Part shown: one piece after another, positions 24,010-32,842 of the stretch
Layout: each line of letters begins with the position of its first letter
Numbering within the stretch: the stretch's first letter is position 1
Source of the DNA: MB1-2 sp046566065
GTDB taxonomy: Bacteria; Actinomycetota; CADDZG01; WHSQ01
Assembly (NCBI GenBank): GCA_046566065.1
Contig: JBKHXK010000020.1
Coordinates: 1 to 45,295 of the forward strand
Direction of reading: 5' to 3'
DNA: 45,295 nucleotides
Notes under the pieces: model-generated
What the model was told of the DNA's origin: nothing
Seen by the model: the letters and a program-made list of their open reading frames with translations, nothing else
Database searches by the model: none
Program-made: the position numbers and the translations under genes

Positions 24010-25086
24010 ATGGACGAGGGGAAGGTGACGCCGGTTTCCGACCGCGCTCTGGTCGTGGCGTTCCAGCGCGGGGACGACGAGGCGTTCGACGAGGTCTTCA
24101 AGCGCTACCACTCCCGCGTGGCCGGGATCTGCTACCGGATGCTGGGCAGCTCTCAGGACGCCGAGGAAGCGACCCAGGAGACCTTCCTCAAGGCGTACGT
24201 CGCCCTCGGGCGTTTCAACGGCAACTACTACCTCGGCGCGTGGCTGGGCCGCATCGCGACCAACGTCTGCGTCGACCATCTGCGGGCGCGCTCTCGTACG
24301 AACCTCGTGGCCCTGCCCGAGGACCGCGACGACCTGCTCACCGAAGACGGCCCCGAAGACCTGGTCGTGGGCAGCCACCCGCGGCTCCATGAAGCGATCA
24401 GGGACATCCAGCCGCTGCACGCGAGCGCGCTGACGTTGCGGGCCGTCGAGGGCATGTCTCATCAGGAGATCGCAGGGCGGCTCAAGATGACTCCGGCCCA
24501 GGTCAAGGCGTTGCTCCACCGCGCGCGGAACTCGCTGCGGCGCGCCTGGGACCGAGCGGAGGGCTGGGCGTTGGCTCCGCTGCTGGGGATACGTCACGTG
24601 GCGACGCGAGGCGACGGCGCCGGCCGGCTGGCGTCGGTGTCTCCCTCGGCTGCGCCTCTGCTCGCCGAGAGGGTGGCGACCTCGGCCATGATCGTCGCCG
24701 CCGCTCTCACCGCGCTGCCGGCGGGAGCTCCAGGTACCGATGTAGATGCAGATGGGGGCCGGACGCCCTCGATCACCGCAGGTCGCATCCAAGAGCAAGC
24801 ACGTCTCCGCTCGGCCCCCGCTTCGTCGTCCGGTGTGGGCCGCAGCGCGGTGGGCGAGACGGCGGGTCGGGTCGAAGAGGTCCCGGCCCCCGACCGGGTG
24901 GCCGATCTTCTCGCTCAGGTCGAGAAAGCTCTGGCTGCCCCCGAAGAGGCGGGGTCCGAAGAGCGACCCCGCGCTGACGAGGACGAGGGATCGAACCCGC
25001 TCGGCCCCCACGCGGCCGAGGGAGACCGCGTGAAAAAGCAGGTCCAGAAGACCGTGCGCCAGCTCGGGGAGTCCCTCGGTCCGTAA
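24010..25086 (+). CDS. ECF-type sigma factor with C-terminal membrane-spanning extension
   Basis: About 358 aa, nearly twice the usual ECF length. Sigma-2 region (about 10-95) with AFQRGDDEAFDEVFKRYHSR and AEEATQETFLKAY; sigma-4 region (about 130-185) with AVEGMSHQEIAGRLKMTPAQ and LLHRARNSLRRAW. After it come a helical linker, a hydrophobic stretch (about 218-240, ATSAMIVAAALTALPAG) and a charged tail of about 120 residues ending in a coiled-coil-like RVKKQVQKTVRQLGESLG. Some actinobacterial ECF groups carry such C-terminal membrane parts, which may sense the envelope directly. No separate anti-sigma gene is seen. ATG 24010 is chosen by conservation and by the leaderless motif. Confidence 0.82.
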   Translation: MDEGKVTPVSDRALVVAFQRGDDEAFDEVFKRYHSRVAGICYRMLGSSQDAEEATQETFLKAYVALGRFNGNYYLGAWLGRIATNVCVDHLRARSRTNLVALPEDRDDLLTEDGPEDLVVGSHPRLHEAIRDIQPLHASALTLRAVEGMSHQEIAGRLKMTPAQVKALLHRARNSLRRAWDRAEGWALAPLLGIRHVATRGDGAGRLASVSPSAAPLLAERVATSAMIVAAALTALPAGAPGTDVDADGGRTPSITAGRIQEQARLRSAPASSSGVGRSAVGETAGRVEEVPAPDRVADLLAQVEKALAAPEEAGSEERPRADEDEGSNPLGPHAAEGDRVKKQVQKTVRQLGESLGP

Positions 25087-25116
25087 ACGCCTGCCGCGGG
25101 CTGGTATATCCACAGG

Positions 25117-25944
25117 ATGAGCTCGCCCTATGACTCCGGGGTCCCGAAGCCCCCGACCCCTCCTGATTCGTTCCTGGGCAACGGGCGCTTCAGCGTGCTG
25201 TGCGAGATCGAGCCGCCGCGGCGCCCGGATATCGAGCACGTCCGCGAGCAGATCGACGTATTGCGCCCAGTCACCGACGGCTTCCTGATCCCCGACAACC
25301 ACCTGGGCCGAGCAACAGTCTCGAGCGTGTCGGTAGCACACGAGGTCGCCTACATGGGCGGGCTCTCGATCGCCTGCATGAACGCCCGCGACCGCAACCT
25401 GCTCGGCTTCCGTAGGGACCTGCTGACCGCGGCGGCCTACGGCGTCAACCACTTCCTGTTCGTCTACGGAGACGCTCCCAAGGAGGGACGCCGGACCGAG
25501 GACCTGACCGTGAGAGGCATGATCGACGAGGTCCGCTCCTACGGCACCGGCCCCCTCTTCTCCGGCTACCCGGACTTCCGCATCGGAACGGTGGCGAAGA
25601 TGCATAGGCCTTTGGCGTGGAGGACCAGGGCCGACTTCATCTTCGTGCAGATCACCTACTCGATGGACCGGCTCATCCGGTGGCGCGAGTCGCTGAACTT
25701 CGACGGCGAGATCTACGCGGGCGTGCTGGTCCTGGCGAGCAGCAGGATGGCTCGGAGCGTCAACGCCACGATCCCCGAGATCCGCATCCCGGAAAGGATC
25801 ATCGACAAGCTAGACGACGATCCCGAAGTCGGGGTCGACCTCGCCTGCGAACAGATCACGACCTTGCGAGAGAGCGGGGCCTTCGACGGGGTCCACCTCG
25901 TCCCCGTAGGCCGCTTCCGCGAAGTAGCAGCCCGCCTCGCCTAA
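25117..25944 (+). CDS. Methylenetetrahydrofolate reductase-like protein
   Basis: 275 aa, cytoplasmic TIM-barrel. MTHFR landmarks: RFSVLCEIEPPRRPD near the start (catalytic Glu), a DNHLGRAT loop, LSIACMNARDRNL, LFVYGDAPKEG and TKADFIF-like RADFIFVQITY. The family reduces 5,10-methylene-THF to 5-methyl-THF with flavin. It is short and somewhat diverged from classical MetF, so a different one-carbon reductase role is possible. Start ATG 25117 with TATATC 6 nt upstream, close to the leaderless pattern. It ends 12 bp before a family B palindrome. Confidence 0.75.
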   Translation: MSSPYDSGVPKPPTPPDSFLGNGRFSVLCEIEPPRRPDIEHVREQIDVLRPVTDGFLIPDNHLGRATVSSVSVAHEVAYMGGLSIACMNARDRNLLGFRRDLLTAAAYGVNHFLFVYGDAPKEGRRTEDLTVRGMIDEVRSYGTGPLFSGYPDFRIGTVAKMHRPLAWRTRADFIFVQITYSMDRLIRWRESLNFDGEIYAGVLVLASSRMARSVNATIPEIRIPERIIDKLDDDPEVGVDLACEQITTLRESGAFDGVHLVPVGRFREVAARLA

Positions 25945-25955
25945 CCCGAACGCTC

Positions 25956-26004
25956 CACTTTTGTACGAAACCCGCTGTCTCACGCTTGTTTCGGTACAAA
26001 GGTG
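25956..26004 (+). repeat. 49-bp palindrome, family B, copy 3
   Basis: Left arm CACTTTTGTACGAAAC, right arm TTTCGGTACAAAGGTG (25989-26004), centre CGCTGTCTCACG. Same orientation as copy 4 on the other side of the AbiEi/DUF559 gene. It ends 8 bp before that gene's stop codon. Confidence 0.85.
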
Positions 26005-26011
26005 CGGGAGG

Positions 26012-26938
26012 TCAGAGACAGTCCCAGATGGTTTCGATCGTCTCGAGGGGGTGGTCCGTGGCATCCTCATCAGTGAAACGCAGGTGCCTCCACCCTCGGA
26101 CGGTCAGGACGTTGCTCCGGTTGTGGTCCTTGCTCCACTCGACGCGACCGGAATGGTGCTCCCAGCTGTCGGCCTCGATCGCCAGCATCTGATCGGGGTA
26201 TGCGAAGTCGATGCGATAGATCTCGCGACCGTTCTCGATGATCGGGTACTCGCGGAGCGGCCGGGGAAGGTCGCTCTCGCAGATGAGCTTCCACAGCTTG
26301 GTCTCGAGGCCTCGATGCGGAGGAGGAGTTCCATCACGAAGGTCCAACGCTCGTCGAAAGGCCTTGACGCCACGGCGACCCCGTCGAGCGTTCCTGGACA
26401 ACGCGAGCCGCAGATCGGGCAACGTGACCTGCTTACGCCTCAGAGCAGAGTCCATCGCGATCTCTAATCGGTGGAACGGAACGACCGCGGCGAGGTCGAG
26501 AAGCGTACGAGCGGTGGAAGTGAGACGGATCGGGCCCACCTGATCGACCTCCGACGGGTGCAGCTCGTTGTAACGATGAAGCACGATGTCTTCAGCCATC
26601 CCTGAACGCAGGTGCCGCGTGGTCGTGAGCTCGATCGTCCCGGGAGCGCACCCATCCAAAGCCCATAGAGCCGCTGCGCACCTATGCGAAGCGACCGAGT
26701 CCGGTCCCGCCCAGAGAAGCGCCGCCACGATCCGTTGTTCCCAGCTCTCCGGGACTCCTCCGAGCTTGTCCACCTTTGGAAGCGCACGCTCGTAGCGCCC
26801 GGTCGCACGCCGATGGCTCTGTGCTGGTTCTGACACGCCGATCGCACGCATCTGCTGCCGATGCAGCAAGCCATACTGTGCCTGGGCTGTGGCTGCGGAG
26901 AGCCGGTCGCGATGGCCGTCGTTGGACCACGACGTCAT
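26012..26938 (-). CDS. AbiEi-like winged-helix + DUF559 nuclease-fold protein
   Basis: 308 aa, no signal peptide. N-terminal helix-turn-helix of the AbiEi antitoxin type (AQYGLLHRQQMRAIGVSEP), a middle part with VASHRCAAALWALDG and LTSTARTLLDLAAVV, and a C-terminal DUF559/Vsr-like domain (about 210-305) with IYRIDFAYPDQMLAIEADSW and GWRHLRFTDED; D and E-x-D are the likely PD-(D/E)xK metal ligands. No AbiEii toxin partner is present, so it is probably not a toxin-antitoxin pair; a DNA-binding nuclease is more likely. Bracketed by two 49-bp palindromes in the same orientation. Intact homologue of the pseudogene at 246-1187. Confidence 0.8.
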   Translation of the reverse strand: MTSWSNDGHRDRLSAATAQAQYGLLHRQQMRAIGVSEPAQSHRRATGRYERALPKVDKLGGVPESWEQRIVAALLWAGPDSVASHRCAAALWALDGCAPGTIELTTTRHLRSGMAEDIVLHRYNELHPSEVDQVGPIRLTSTARTLLDLAAVVPFHRLEIAMDSALRRKQVTLPDLRLALSRNARRGRRGVKAFRRALDLRDGTPPPHRGLETKLWKLICESDLPRPLREYPIIENGREIYRIDFAYPDQMLAIEADSWEHHSGRVEWSKDHNRSNVLTVRGWRHLRFTDEDATDHPLETIETIWDCL

Positions 26939-26982
26939 CCGATCAAGTCAGGCGAGATCCGAAGTGACGGAGCCCACACCTC

Positions 26983-27031
26983 CATCTTTGTACGGAAACC
27001 GCTGTGTCACGTGAGGTTCCGTACAAAGGTG
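26983..27031 (+). repeat. 49-bp palindrome, family B, copy 4
   Basis: Left arm CATCTTTGTACGGAAACC, right arm GGTTCCGTACAAAGGTG (27015-27031), centre CGCTGTGTCACGTG. It lies 44 bp upstream of the AbiEi/DUF559 start, so it could also act on that promoter, and 6 bp from the end of the next gene. Confidence 0.85.
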
Positions 27032-27037
27032 CACTTG

Positions 27038-28987
27038 CTAGTTCTGGGCGCGGACCCTTACTGCTCTCGACGCTGCCTTCTCGCAGACCCCCGCGGCGGG
27101 AGCGACCGTCTTGTAGTCCTTGGTCTTTCTCACCCGCACCCTGAACGCGTACTCGCCCGAGGCGTCCGTCGTCTTCTGGCCGATCGTCCGGAACCTGCCC
27201 CCGGGCACCCGCGAGCGGAGCTTCACGACCTGGCCCCCTTCGCAGGACGGCGCACCGTCGATGGCACCGAAGAGGCGCACTCGTCTGCCGCTCGGAACGG
27301 CGTTCCGGCTCGCCTGCAGCGAGATCTGGCGGTCTCCGCTAACACCGAAGCTGACGGTTCCACCTGCCGTGGCTTCTCCGGAGGTGAACACGTCGTCATC
27401 GGTCTCGTCGAGCCAGCCCTGGACATCAACGCGGCCCTCGGAGGGCGCGGTGACCCCGAAGATCAACCGTCCCTGTGCGTCGAGCTCCCCTTCGACGTGC
27501 TGCATCCCGTCCGCATGCGACCCGGCCACGTGCTCGCCCTGATCCGGCGTACGCGTGGAGGTGCCGTCCTACGGAGCGCAGAACGATGGAGTCGTATCGC
27601 TGCTGGAGATGTGGACGTCTGCGTTGCGACCCGCAGCGGGGTTGCCTCCCTCCTTCACGGTCAACACGAAGCGCTGACAGGAGCCGACCGTTCCAGATCC
27701 GGAAGAGGGCTCGAGGAACGCCTGCTTGACGGCGGCGGGCGGGTCCTGACCCCAACCCAAACGGGCTCCGCCACTGGCCTCCGACGGCTGTTGCACGTCG
27801 TCGTCGTCGACGTCGGCCCACGCGACGATCTGGGTGCCGCCGGCCATGTCGGAATAGAGACGGAAGATGAACGCGCCTTGGTTGTTCGTGCCGGGATTAG
27901 TCACGTCCAACCGGGACTCGATGTGCTTCTCGTCGTTGGCACCGATCCGGTTGGTGTCGCCCTGGCGTCCCTCTGCGTCCAGCTCGGTGCACCGACGGGT
28001 CGGCTCGGAACTGTGAGGACCTTTCTCGGGAGCTTGGAACTGCATGGCCCCTCCGCCTGCCGCGAACTGCAGCTGGTCGCTGGGACCTACCGCGTGAACG
28101 TCCACGTTGACCGCCGACAGAGGCCGGCCCAGCTGGTCGGTGACGGTTGCCCGGAAGTCGGCGCTACACGTCCCCACCTCCGCACGTGCGGCCTCGGGAT
28201 CGATGCTGACCCTTGTCGGGACCGCTGTGTAGACGGTGACGCGGTGGGCATCACCGGAGTCATCCGCGGGAGCCTGCGGAGGACCCGGCGGGGGTGTTTG
28301 GTTGGCGGTGGCAGCCAGAGCCGTCACCTGCGACGGCTCGGTGCCCTCAGGGAGGGTGCAGCGTACGCGAGCTGCCTGCGCAGAAACAGTAGCTGTTCCA
28401 CACTGGGTCCACTCGGGCTCGTTACCCGGACGGGTCGTGGACACGAGGACCCGCACCTGCCGGGCGCCATCACTGGTCGCAACGTCAACCAAGGCCCGGG
28501 GCCGAGCTCCCTTCGGCGTGAAGAAACCGAGAGACCCTCCGTTGGCCGGGACGGTGATCTCGGCGGTCTCCACTTGCCCTAGCGCGCCGTTGCGAACGGT
28601 CACCGCCTGACGGTCGATCCCCTCGTTTACCTGGTTCCCGTCGCTGTAAAGGAGCGCCGCCACCATGTAGCTACCGTCGGCGAGGCCGGCAAGGCTGTCG
28701 AAACCCTCGAAGGTGTCCGCACCAACTCGAGAAGCATTGATCGTCCTGAGGGAGGTGCCGGCAGCCGTTTGGATCTCGAACTCCACGATCGGGTTCGACG
28801 GAACCGAGGGCACCCAGGCGACGAAGTGATAGTTGCCGTCCAGATCCTGCTTCGTCGAGATCTCCGGAGCAGCACCGTTGTACGTCGACGGGTTCAGCAG
28901 TTGGATAGCCGGAGCCGCCTGGGCAGGCGACATCGGCAGAAGTCCGCCCACGAGCGCGGCGATCAACAGAGCGATGGTCTTCCTCAT
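27038..28987 (-). pseudogene. Secreted NVDVH-module protein, interrupted by in-frame TAG
   Basis: One frame of 650 codons with a TAG at 27571-27569, after 472 codons. Signal peptide MRKTIALLIAALVGGLLPM. Then an N-terminal region shared with the two genes upstream (IQLLNPSTYNG, YHFVAW, VTVRNGA, ETAEITVPANGGSLGFFTPK, VRCTLPEG), a first Ig-like module with VNVDVHAVGPSDQLQF and KHIES, and a second with RNADVHISSSDTTPSFC that contains the stop. After the stop the same frame continues with VQHxEGxxDAxGxxxFG-type sequence (MQHVEGELDAQGRLIFGV) and ends in a C-terminal beta domain (ISLQASRNAVPSGRRVRL, TTDASGEYAF) shared with the 32843-35071 protein. ATG 28987 has GAGGGGA upstream. Extracellular; function unknown. 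The upstream part may still be made as a truncated protein. Confidence 0.8.
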
Positions 28988-29022
28988 CGAGTTTCCCCTC
29001 ACCTAGCTAGCACCTGCTTCTA

Positions 29023-29050
29023 GACCGGGTGCGCCCTTGCGGGCGCGCCC
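29023..29050 (-). terminator. Hairpin downstream of the 29057 gene
   Basis: Stem GGGCGCGCCC and GGGCGCACCC (10 bp, one G-T) closed by a GCAA tetraloop on the minus strand, 7 bp after the stop. No T-run. It separates this gene from the next one in the array. Confidence 0.55.
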
Positions 29051-29056
29051 GATCCA

Positions 29057-32000
29057 CTATCTCTCGCAATCCTTCGAGCGATCTCGGCCCCTGCCCCCTC
29101 GGCAAGCATCGCGACCTGTTCCGCCGTTCAGGAAGTCGTTACCTGTGTTCCCGTAGAGACGGTCGTTCCCACCGTCGCCGCGCAACCGGTCTGGTCCCGA
29201 CCCGCCGCGGAGCAGGTCCCTGCCTCCACCGCCGCGCACGATGTCCCGACCCGGCCCAGCCCGGAGGAGGTCGTGACCTCCGCGACCGATCAGGGTGTCG
29301 TGACCGCCCAGGCCGCAGATCACGTCATCACCAGGAGTACCTCGAAGAACGTTGTCGCCGGAGTCGCCGGTGACGGTGCAATCCTTCGGGCCGCCGCCCG
29401 CACCCTTCGTCCAGTGCATGAGGGCGGAGGCCGACTTCTCTCCCGATCCTTGCTCGTCGTTGTCGTCTTGATCGACCCAAGCAAGGATGTTGGAGTCGCC
29501 GGGGTCGGCCGCCTGGATACCGAATATGAAGCGGCCCCCCTCGTTGGTCTCGCCCTCGGTATGCACGGTGTCGTCGCCATCCTGCGGATGGAACCCCTCG
29601 TTCTGACTCGTCGGAGATGCGCTGTGACCGCCCCGGTCGGGGCTCCTTCGTTGGCTGCCGCCTTCCAGTTCACAGAAGCTGACGGTCTCGCCCGGGCCGG
29701 TCAGGTGGATGTCGACGTTCGCGTTAGGTATCGCTCGACCGGCCCGATCCACAACCCTGGCTTCGAATCGCTTGCACGTGCCAGCCTGGTCGGATGCCTC
29801 ACTCGGTTCGATGAAGATGTTCGGGTTCGCCTCGAACCCGAACACACGATGCGCATCACCCGAGTGGCGGATCCTTCCGATCTCCTGGTTCTGTTGGGTG
29901 GTGCAGCCTGTGGACTCACATATGTAAGCGAGGACCGCGATGCCGGTCACGTCGAGAGCGACATCCGAACGGGTGGACGGGATCGCGCAAGGGCCCTGGA
30001 AGTTCTGAGGCGCAGATCCCCCCGACAGCGTCACGCCGCCGCAACGGATCCAGTCGGCACTGGCCAGGGACTGGGGAGCCGGCGCGGTCGTGTAGTAGAA
30101 CTCGACGCCTTTCGCGCCGGCGCTGGCCACACCCTCAAGCGTGGTGGCGCCGTTATCGAACGGCGCGGCCCCCGCGTTCAAGGGGCGAGTCAGTTCGGCG
30201 GTCTCGAACGGGACCACCCGAGGATCCGTGGCGCTCGCGTTGTTCCTGACGGTGATCGAGCGGTCCTCACGCTTCTCCGTCCCGATGATCTGCGCCCGCA
30301 GTGTGTAGGCGCCGTCGGGAACGTTCACGTCCCACGACAACTCCCAGGTGTCGGAGTCCGCCACACGGAGGGCATCCCCGATCTTGGTGAAGGCGCCGCC
30401 CGACGGCTGGATGAAGAACTCGACGCCGGGGATCACGTCGGGAAGGTCGACGCGGGCGACCAGGTGGTAACGCTCATCGGCGTCGCGTTTCTTGGACACC
30501 TGGGTGCCGGCGCCTCCGTAAGCAGAAGGGTTGACGATGCGAACCTCAGCGTCGGCCGCGGTGGCGGCCCAGCGCTTGGAGGCCGTCCCGCTCGGCTCCG
30601 AAGACCCCTGAACGTCATTGTCCCGGCCCGGCTCACCATCCCCCCATGCCGTGATCTGAGTGGAACCGGTCGCAGTGGAGGTGATACCGAAAACGAAGTT
30701 TCCGTCGGCATCCGTCTCGCCCTCGGTGTGCTGCACCTCTGGCTGGTCCGGGGAACTGCTGGGGTGAGAAGCCTCGCCTTCGTCTTCCGCACGGTGAGCC
30801 GCGGACCCGGAAGGAGAATCCGGAGCCCGGCGCGTAGTGGCGTCGGTCGGATCGCAGAAATCAAGATCATTGTTGGGACCCGACGCATGGATGTCCACAT
30901 TGAAGTTGGGGACAACTGCGTTCCCGGCGCGAGCGCGCACGGTGAATCGGTTGCATTCACCGACAGGAGCTGAATCGGCGCGAGGCGCGATCGAGATCGA
31001 CATCGGAGCCGATAGCCACTGAGCTCTGACTGTGTCCGAGATCTCCCCGGTGCCCAACAGGTCGTCGTCAGCCTCGCGGGTGTCAGCCTCGTTCGCGAGC
31101 GGCGCGTCGTCTATCCAGGCCGTGAGATCCGTGAAGCCGGGGTTGAAAGAGAAGATCGAGAAGCGGAAGACCCCCGGCCCGTATCGGTAGGCGGTCTGCG
31201 CGTTGGCGGTGGAGTCCAACCCTGTCCCCGCCACACTTTCGATGTGCTTGATGTCGGCGCCTCCGGGGACGTTGTGCTCGCCGATGGTCTCCGCGAACGC
31301 ATCGCTTCCTCGGTCGTCACTGGGTGTGTCGATGTCGTCGTAGCAGTAGCGAGAAGGCTCCGTGGCATGTTCACCCTTGTCCGGGTTCTTCTTAGCGGAG
31401 TCCTCGCTGGAGCTGCTGTTGAGCCCGTCGGCTCCGAACCCGGCCTGGTCGTTCGGTCCCTGCATATGGACATCCACATTGGCGCCCTGAACGGGACGGC
31501 CGAGGTGATCCTTGACGAGGACCTCGAAGATCAGGCAGCCTTGAGCGGCCTGCCGGCGCTCACCGCTGGGGTAGGCCGCGCTCTCCCCGGATCGCACGCC
31601 ATAGAGATCGAGCGTCATCCGCGATACGTCTTGCACGTAACCGTCGGTCAGATGCACGTCGGCGGACTCTTGCGTCAGCAGGCCGGTGCGGGCCGCCTGA
31701 TCGACCTCCGCTGCAACCGCGGCTATCGCTGTTACCTCCGACGGCGCCGTCTTTCCACCCAATGTGCACGAAAGGCTCCACGGCACCGAGCCATCTGGAC
31801 GCGCCCCTCCGGGGTTGACGTTGCCGCATGCAGTGAACGCCGGGGCGTCGCCCGGCCCGGCGGTCGAGTAGAAGACGTAGACGCGCTGCACGCCGCCGGC
31901 GAGGCGGTTACCCACCGTCTCCGGTCCACTCCCCAGACCCTCGACAACGGCCTTCCATGAACCCCCCTTGGGCCTGTGGAAGCCGAGCTGACCGCTCTGA

Positions 32001-32629
32001 GCAGGCCAGGTGATCTCGACGGTCTCCTCGGCGGGCTGGGGATCCCCAGCGCCGTAGGTACCACGGTGTCGCAGCTCGGCCGGGGAAGAGTCCGAGGCGA
32101 CCTCCTCCGCACCGGCGACGCCCTGCTGGTACAGGCGGACGATGAACTCACCACTTCCCTCGCTCATCGTGTCCGGGATGTCCCAGTAGAACTCCCAGAT
32201 CTCCGGAGCTTCCGGATGCCGCTGGAGGAGGCCAACCGTCTGCTCGAGACCGACCGCAGGTTGCCAGGATGCCTCCACCACGGCGTTGGGCGGTGCTTGG
32301 CTGACGAGGGCGACCACGTGATACGCCGTGTCGACACCGTCGAACTTGTCGCTGATCTTGGGATCGTCCGGCAACTCGCCCGTGGGTTCCAGGCCGGGGT
32401 TGTAAGCCGGGCTCGGGTTGAGCAACTTGATCGAGGGCCCGGTCGGACTTGGGCTCTCGGTGGGGGTGGCCGTCGCCTGGGCGAAGACCAGGGCCCCGTT
32501 CGGGCCCGAGGACATCGCCATCAGACCGAGCAGCACGACCAAGACAGACGCGACGAGGGCCAGGATGAACCGGGCCACCGAACGCGGATCCTGAGCAGCC
32601 GCCACCGCCGTGCTCGTGAACTTTTTCAC
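29057..32629 (-). CDS. Giant exported NVDVH-module protein with C-terminal RTX-type repeats
   Basis: 1190 aa. N-terminal signal/anchor (about 15-45, FILALVASVLVVLLGLMAM). Three copies of the Ig-like module: NVDVHMQGPNDQ, NVDIHASGPNNDLDFC and NVDIHLTGPGETVSFC, each followed by an EG/IES segment and a G.TQI.AW.D.D.ND-type strand. The N-terminal 'LLNPS...YHVVA...WDIPD' region occurs twice (near the start and near residue 720). The last about 100 residues are glycine/aspartate nonapeptides (GLGGHDTLIGRGGHD) of the RTX/haemolysin calcium-binding type, ending ACRGGRGRDRSKDCER. Such repeats fold on calcium outside the cell. GTG 32629 is chosen because GGGAGG precedes it and the signal segment follows. 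No enzyme domain seen. Confidence 0.82.
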   Translation of the reverse strand: MKKFTSTAVAAAQDPRSVARFILALVASVLVVLLGLMAMSSGPNGALVFAQATATPTESPSPTGPSIKLLNPSPAYNPGLEPTGELPDDPKISDKFDGVDTAYHVVALVSQAPPNAVVEASWQPAVGLEQTVGLLQRHPEAPEIWEFYWDIPDTMSEGSGEFIVRLYQQGVAGAEEVASDSSPAELRHRGTYGAGDPQPAEETVEITWPAQSGQLGFHRPKGGSWKAVVEGLGSGPETVGNRLAGGVQRVYVFYSTAGPGDAPAFTACGNVNPGGARPDGSVPWSLSCTLGGKTAPSEVTAIAAVAAEVDQAARTGLLTQESADVHLTDGYVQDVSRMTLDLYGVRSGESAAYPSGERRQAAQGCLIFEVLVKDHLGRPVQGANVDVHMQGPNDQAGFGADGLNSSSSEDSAKKNPDKGEHATEPSRYCYDDIDTPSDDRGSDAFAETIGEHNVPGGADIKHIESVAGTGLDSTANAQTAYRYGPGVFRFSIFSFNPGFTDLTAWIDDAPLANEADTREADDDLLGTGEISDTVRAQWLSAPMSISIAPRADSAPVGECNRFTVRARAGNAVVPNFNVDIHASGPNNDLDFCDPTDATTRRAPDSPSGSAAHRAEDEGEASHPSSSPDQPEVQHTEGETDADGNFVFGITSTATGSTQITAWGDGEPGRDNDVQGSSEPSGTASKRWAATAADAEVRIVNPSAYGGAGTQVSKKRDADERYHLVARVDLPDVIPGVEFFIQPSGGAFTKIGDALRVADSDTWELSWDVNVPDGAYTLRAQIIGTEKREDRSITVRNNASATDPRVVPFETAELTRPLNAGAAPFDNGATTLEGVASAGAKGVEFYYTTAPAPQSLASADWIRCGGVTLSGGSAPQNFQGPCAIPSTRSDVALDVTGIAVLAYICESTGCTTQQNQEIGRIRHSGDAHRVFGFEANPNIFIEPSEASDQAGTCKRFEARVVDRAGRAIPNANVDIHLTGPGETVSFCELEGGSQRRSPDRGGHSASPTSQNEGFHPQDGDDTVHTEGETNEGGRFIFGIQAADPGDSNILAWVDQDDNDEQGSGEKSASALMHWTKGAGGGPKDCTVTGDSGDNVLRGTPGDDVICGLGGHDTLIGRGGHDLLRAGPGRDIVRGGGGRDLLRGGSGPDRLRGDGGNDRLYGNTGNDFLNGGTGRDACRGGRGRDRSKDCER

Positions 32630-32796
32630 CGCCACCTCCCGAGGGCACTGCAGGAAAGATCCTTCTGAGTCGATTCGACCCCCAAGGCCCAAGTATCGCC
32701 GACCCAGGGTCCGTCGGTCGTTACTCTACGTAACCGACAGCTCTACCTATAGAAACGCTCCCTCGGCCCCAGGGTTGCCCCCCTCTGGAACCGAAA

Positions 32797-32817
32797 GGGG
32801 CCCCCGAAGGGGCCCCC
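32797..32817 (-). terminator. Rho-independent terminator with UUCG loop
   Basis: On the minus strand GGGGCCCC, loop TTCG, GGGGCCCC, then TTTC. It lies 26 bp after the stop of the 32843-35071 gene. Confidence 0.8.
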
Positions 32818-32842
32818 ATCATGCGATAGCTCGCTTCGCTCG

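Noticed and set aside
24985..25000. tRNA-like GGGATCGAACCCG string
   Set aside because: It lies within the coding sequence of the sigma factor tail, with no acceptor or anticodon stem around it.
26012..26938. Type IV AbiE toxin-antitoxin pair
   Set aside because: Only the AbiEi-like N-terminus is present, fused to DUF559; no AbiEii nucleotidyltransferase gene lies next to it or next to the copy at 246-1187.
19048..27031. 49-bp palindromes as ordinary Rho-independent terminators
   Set aside because: No T-run on either strand, one copy lies before a gene start, and lengths are identical. They may still end transcripts in a protein-dependent way.
954..27571. Reassigned TAA/TAG stop codons
   Set aside because: TAA and TAG both end other clearly normal genes in the window (phoX, phoU, pstC, sulfatase), so the two internal stops are better read as nonsense changes or errors.
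29057..29400. DNA-level repeat array or CRISPR in the GGxGxD region (also 35700-36050)
   Set aside because: The periodicity is that of RTX nonapeptide codons with variable DNA, not identical repeats with spacers.
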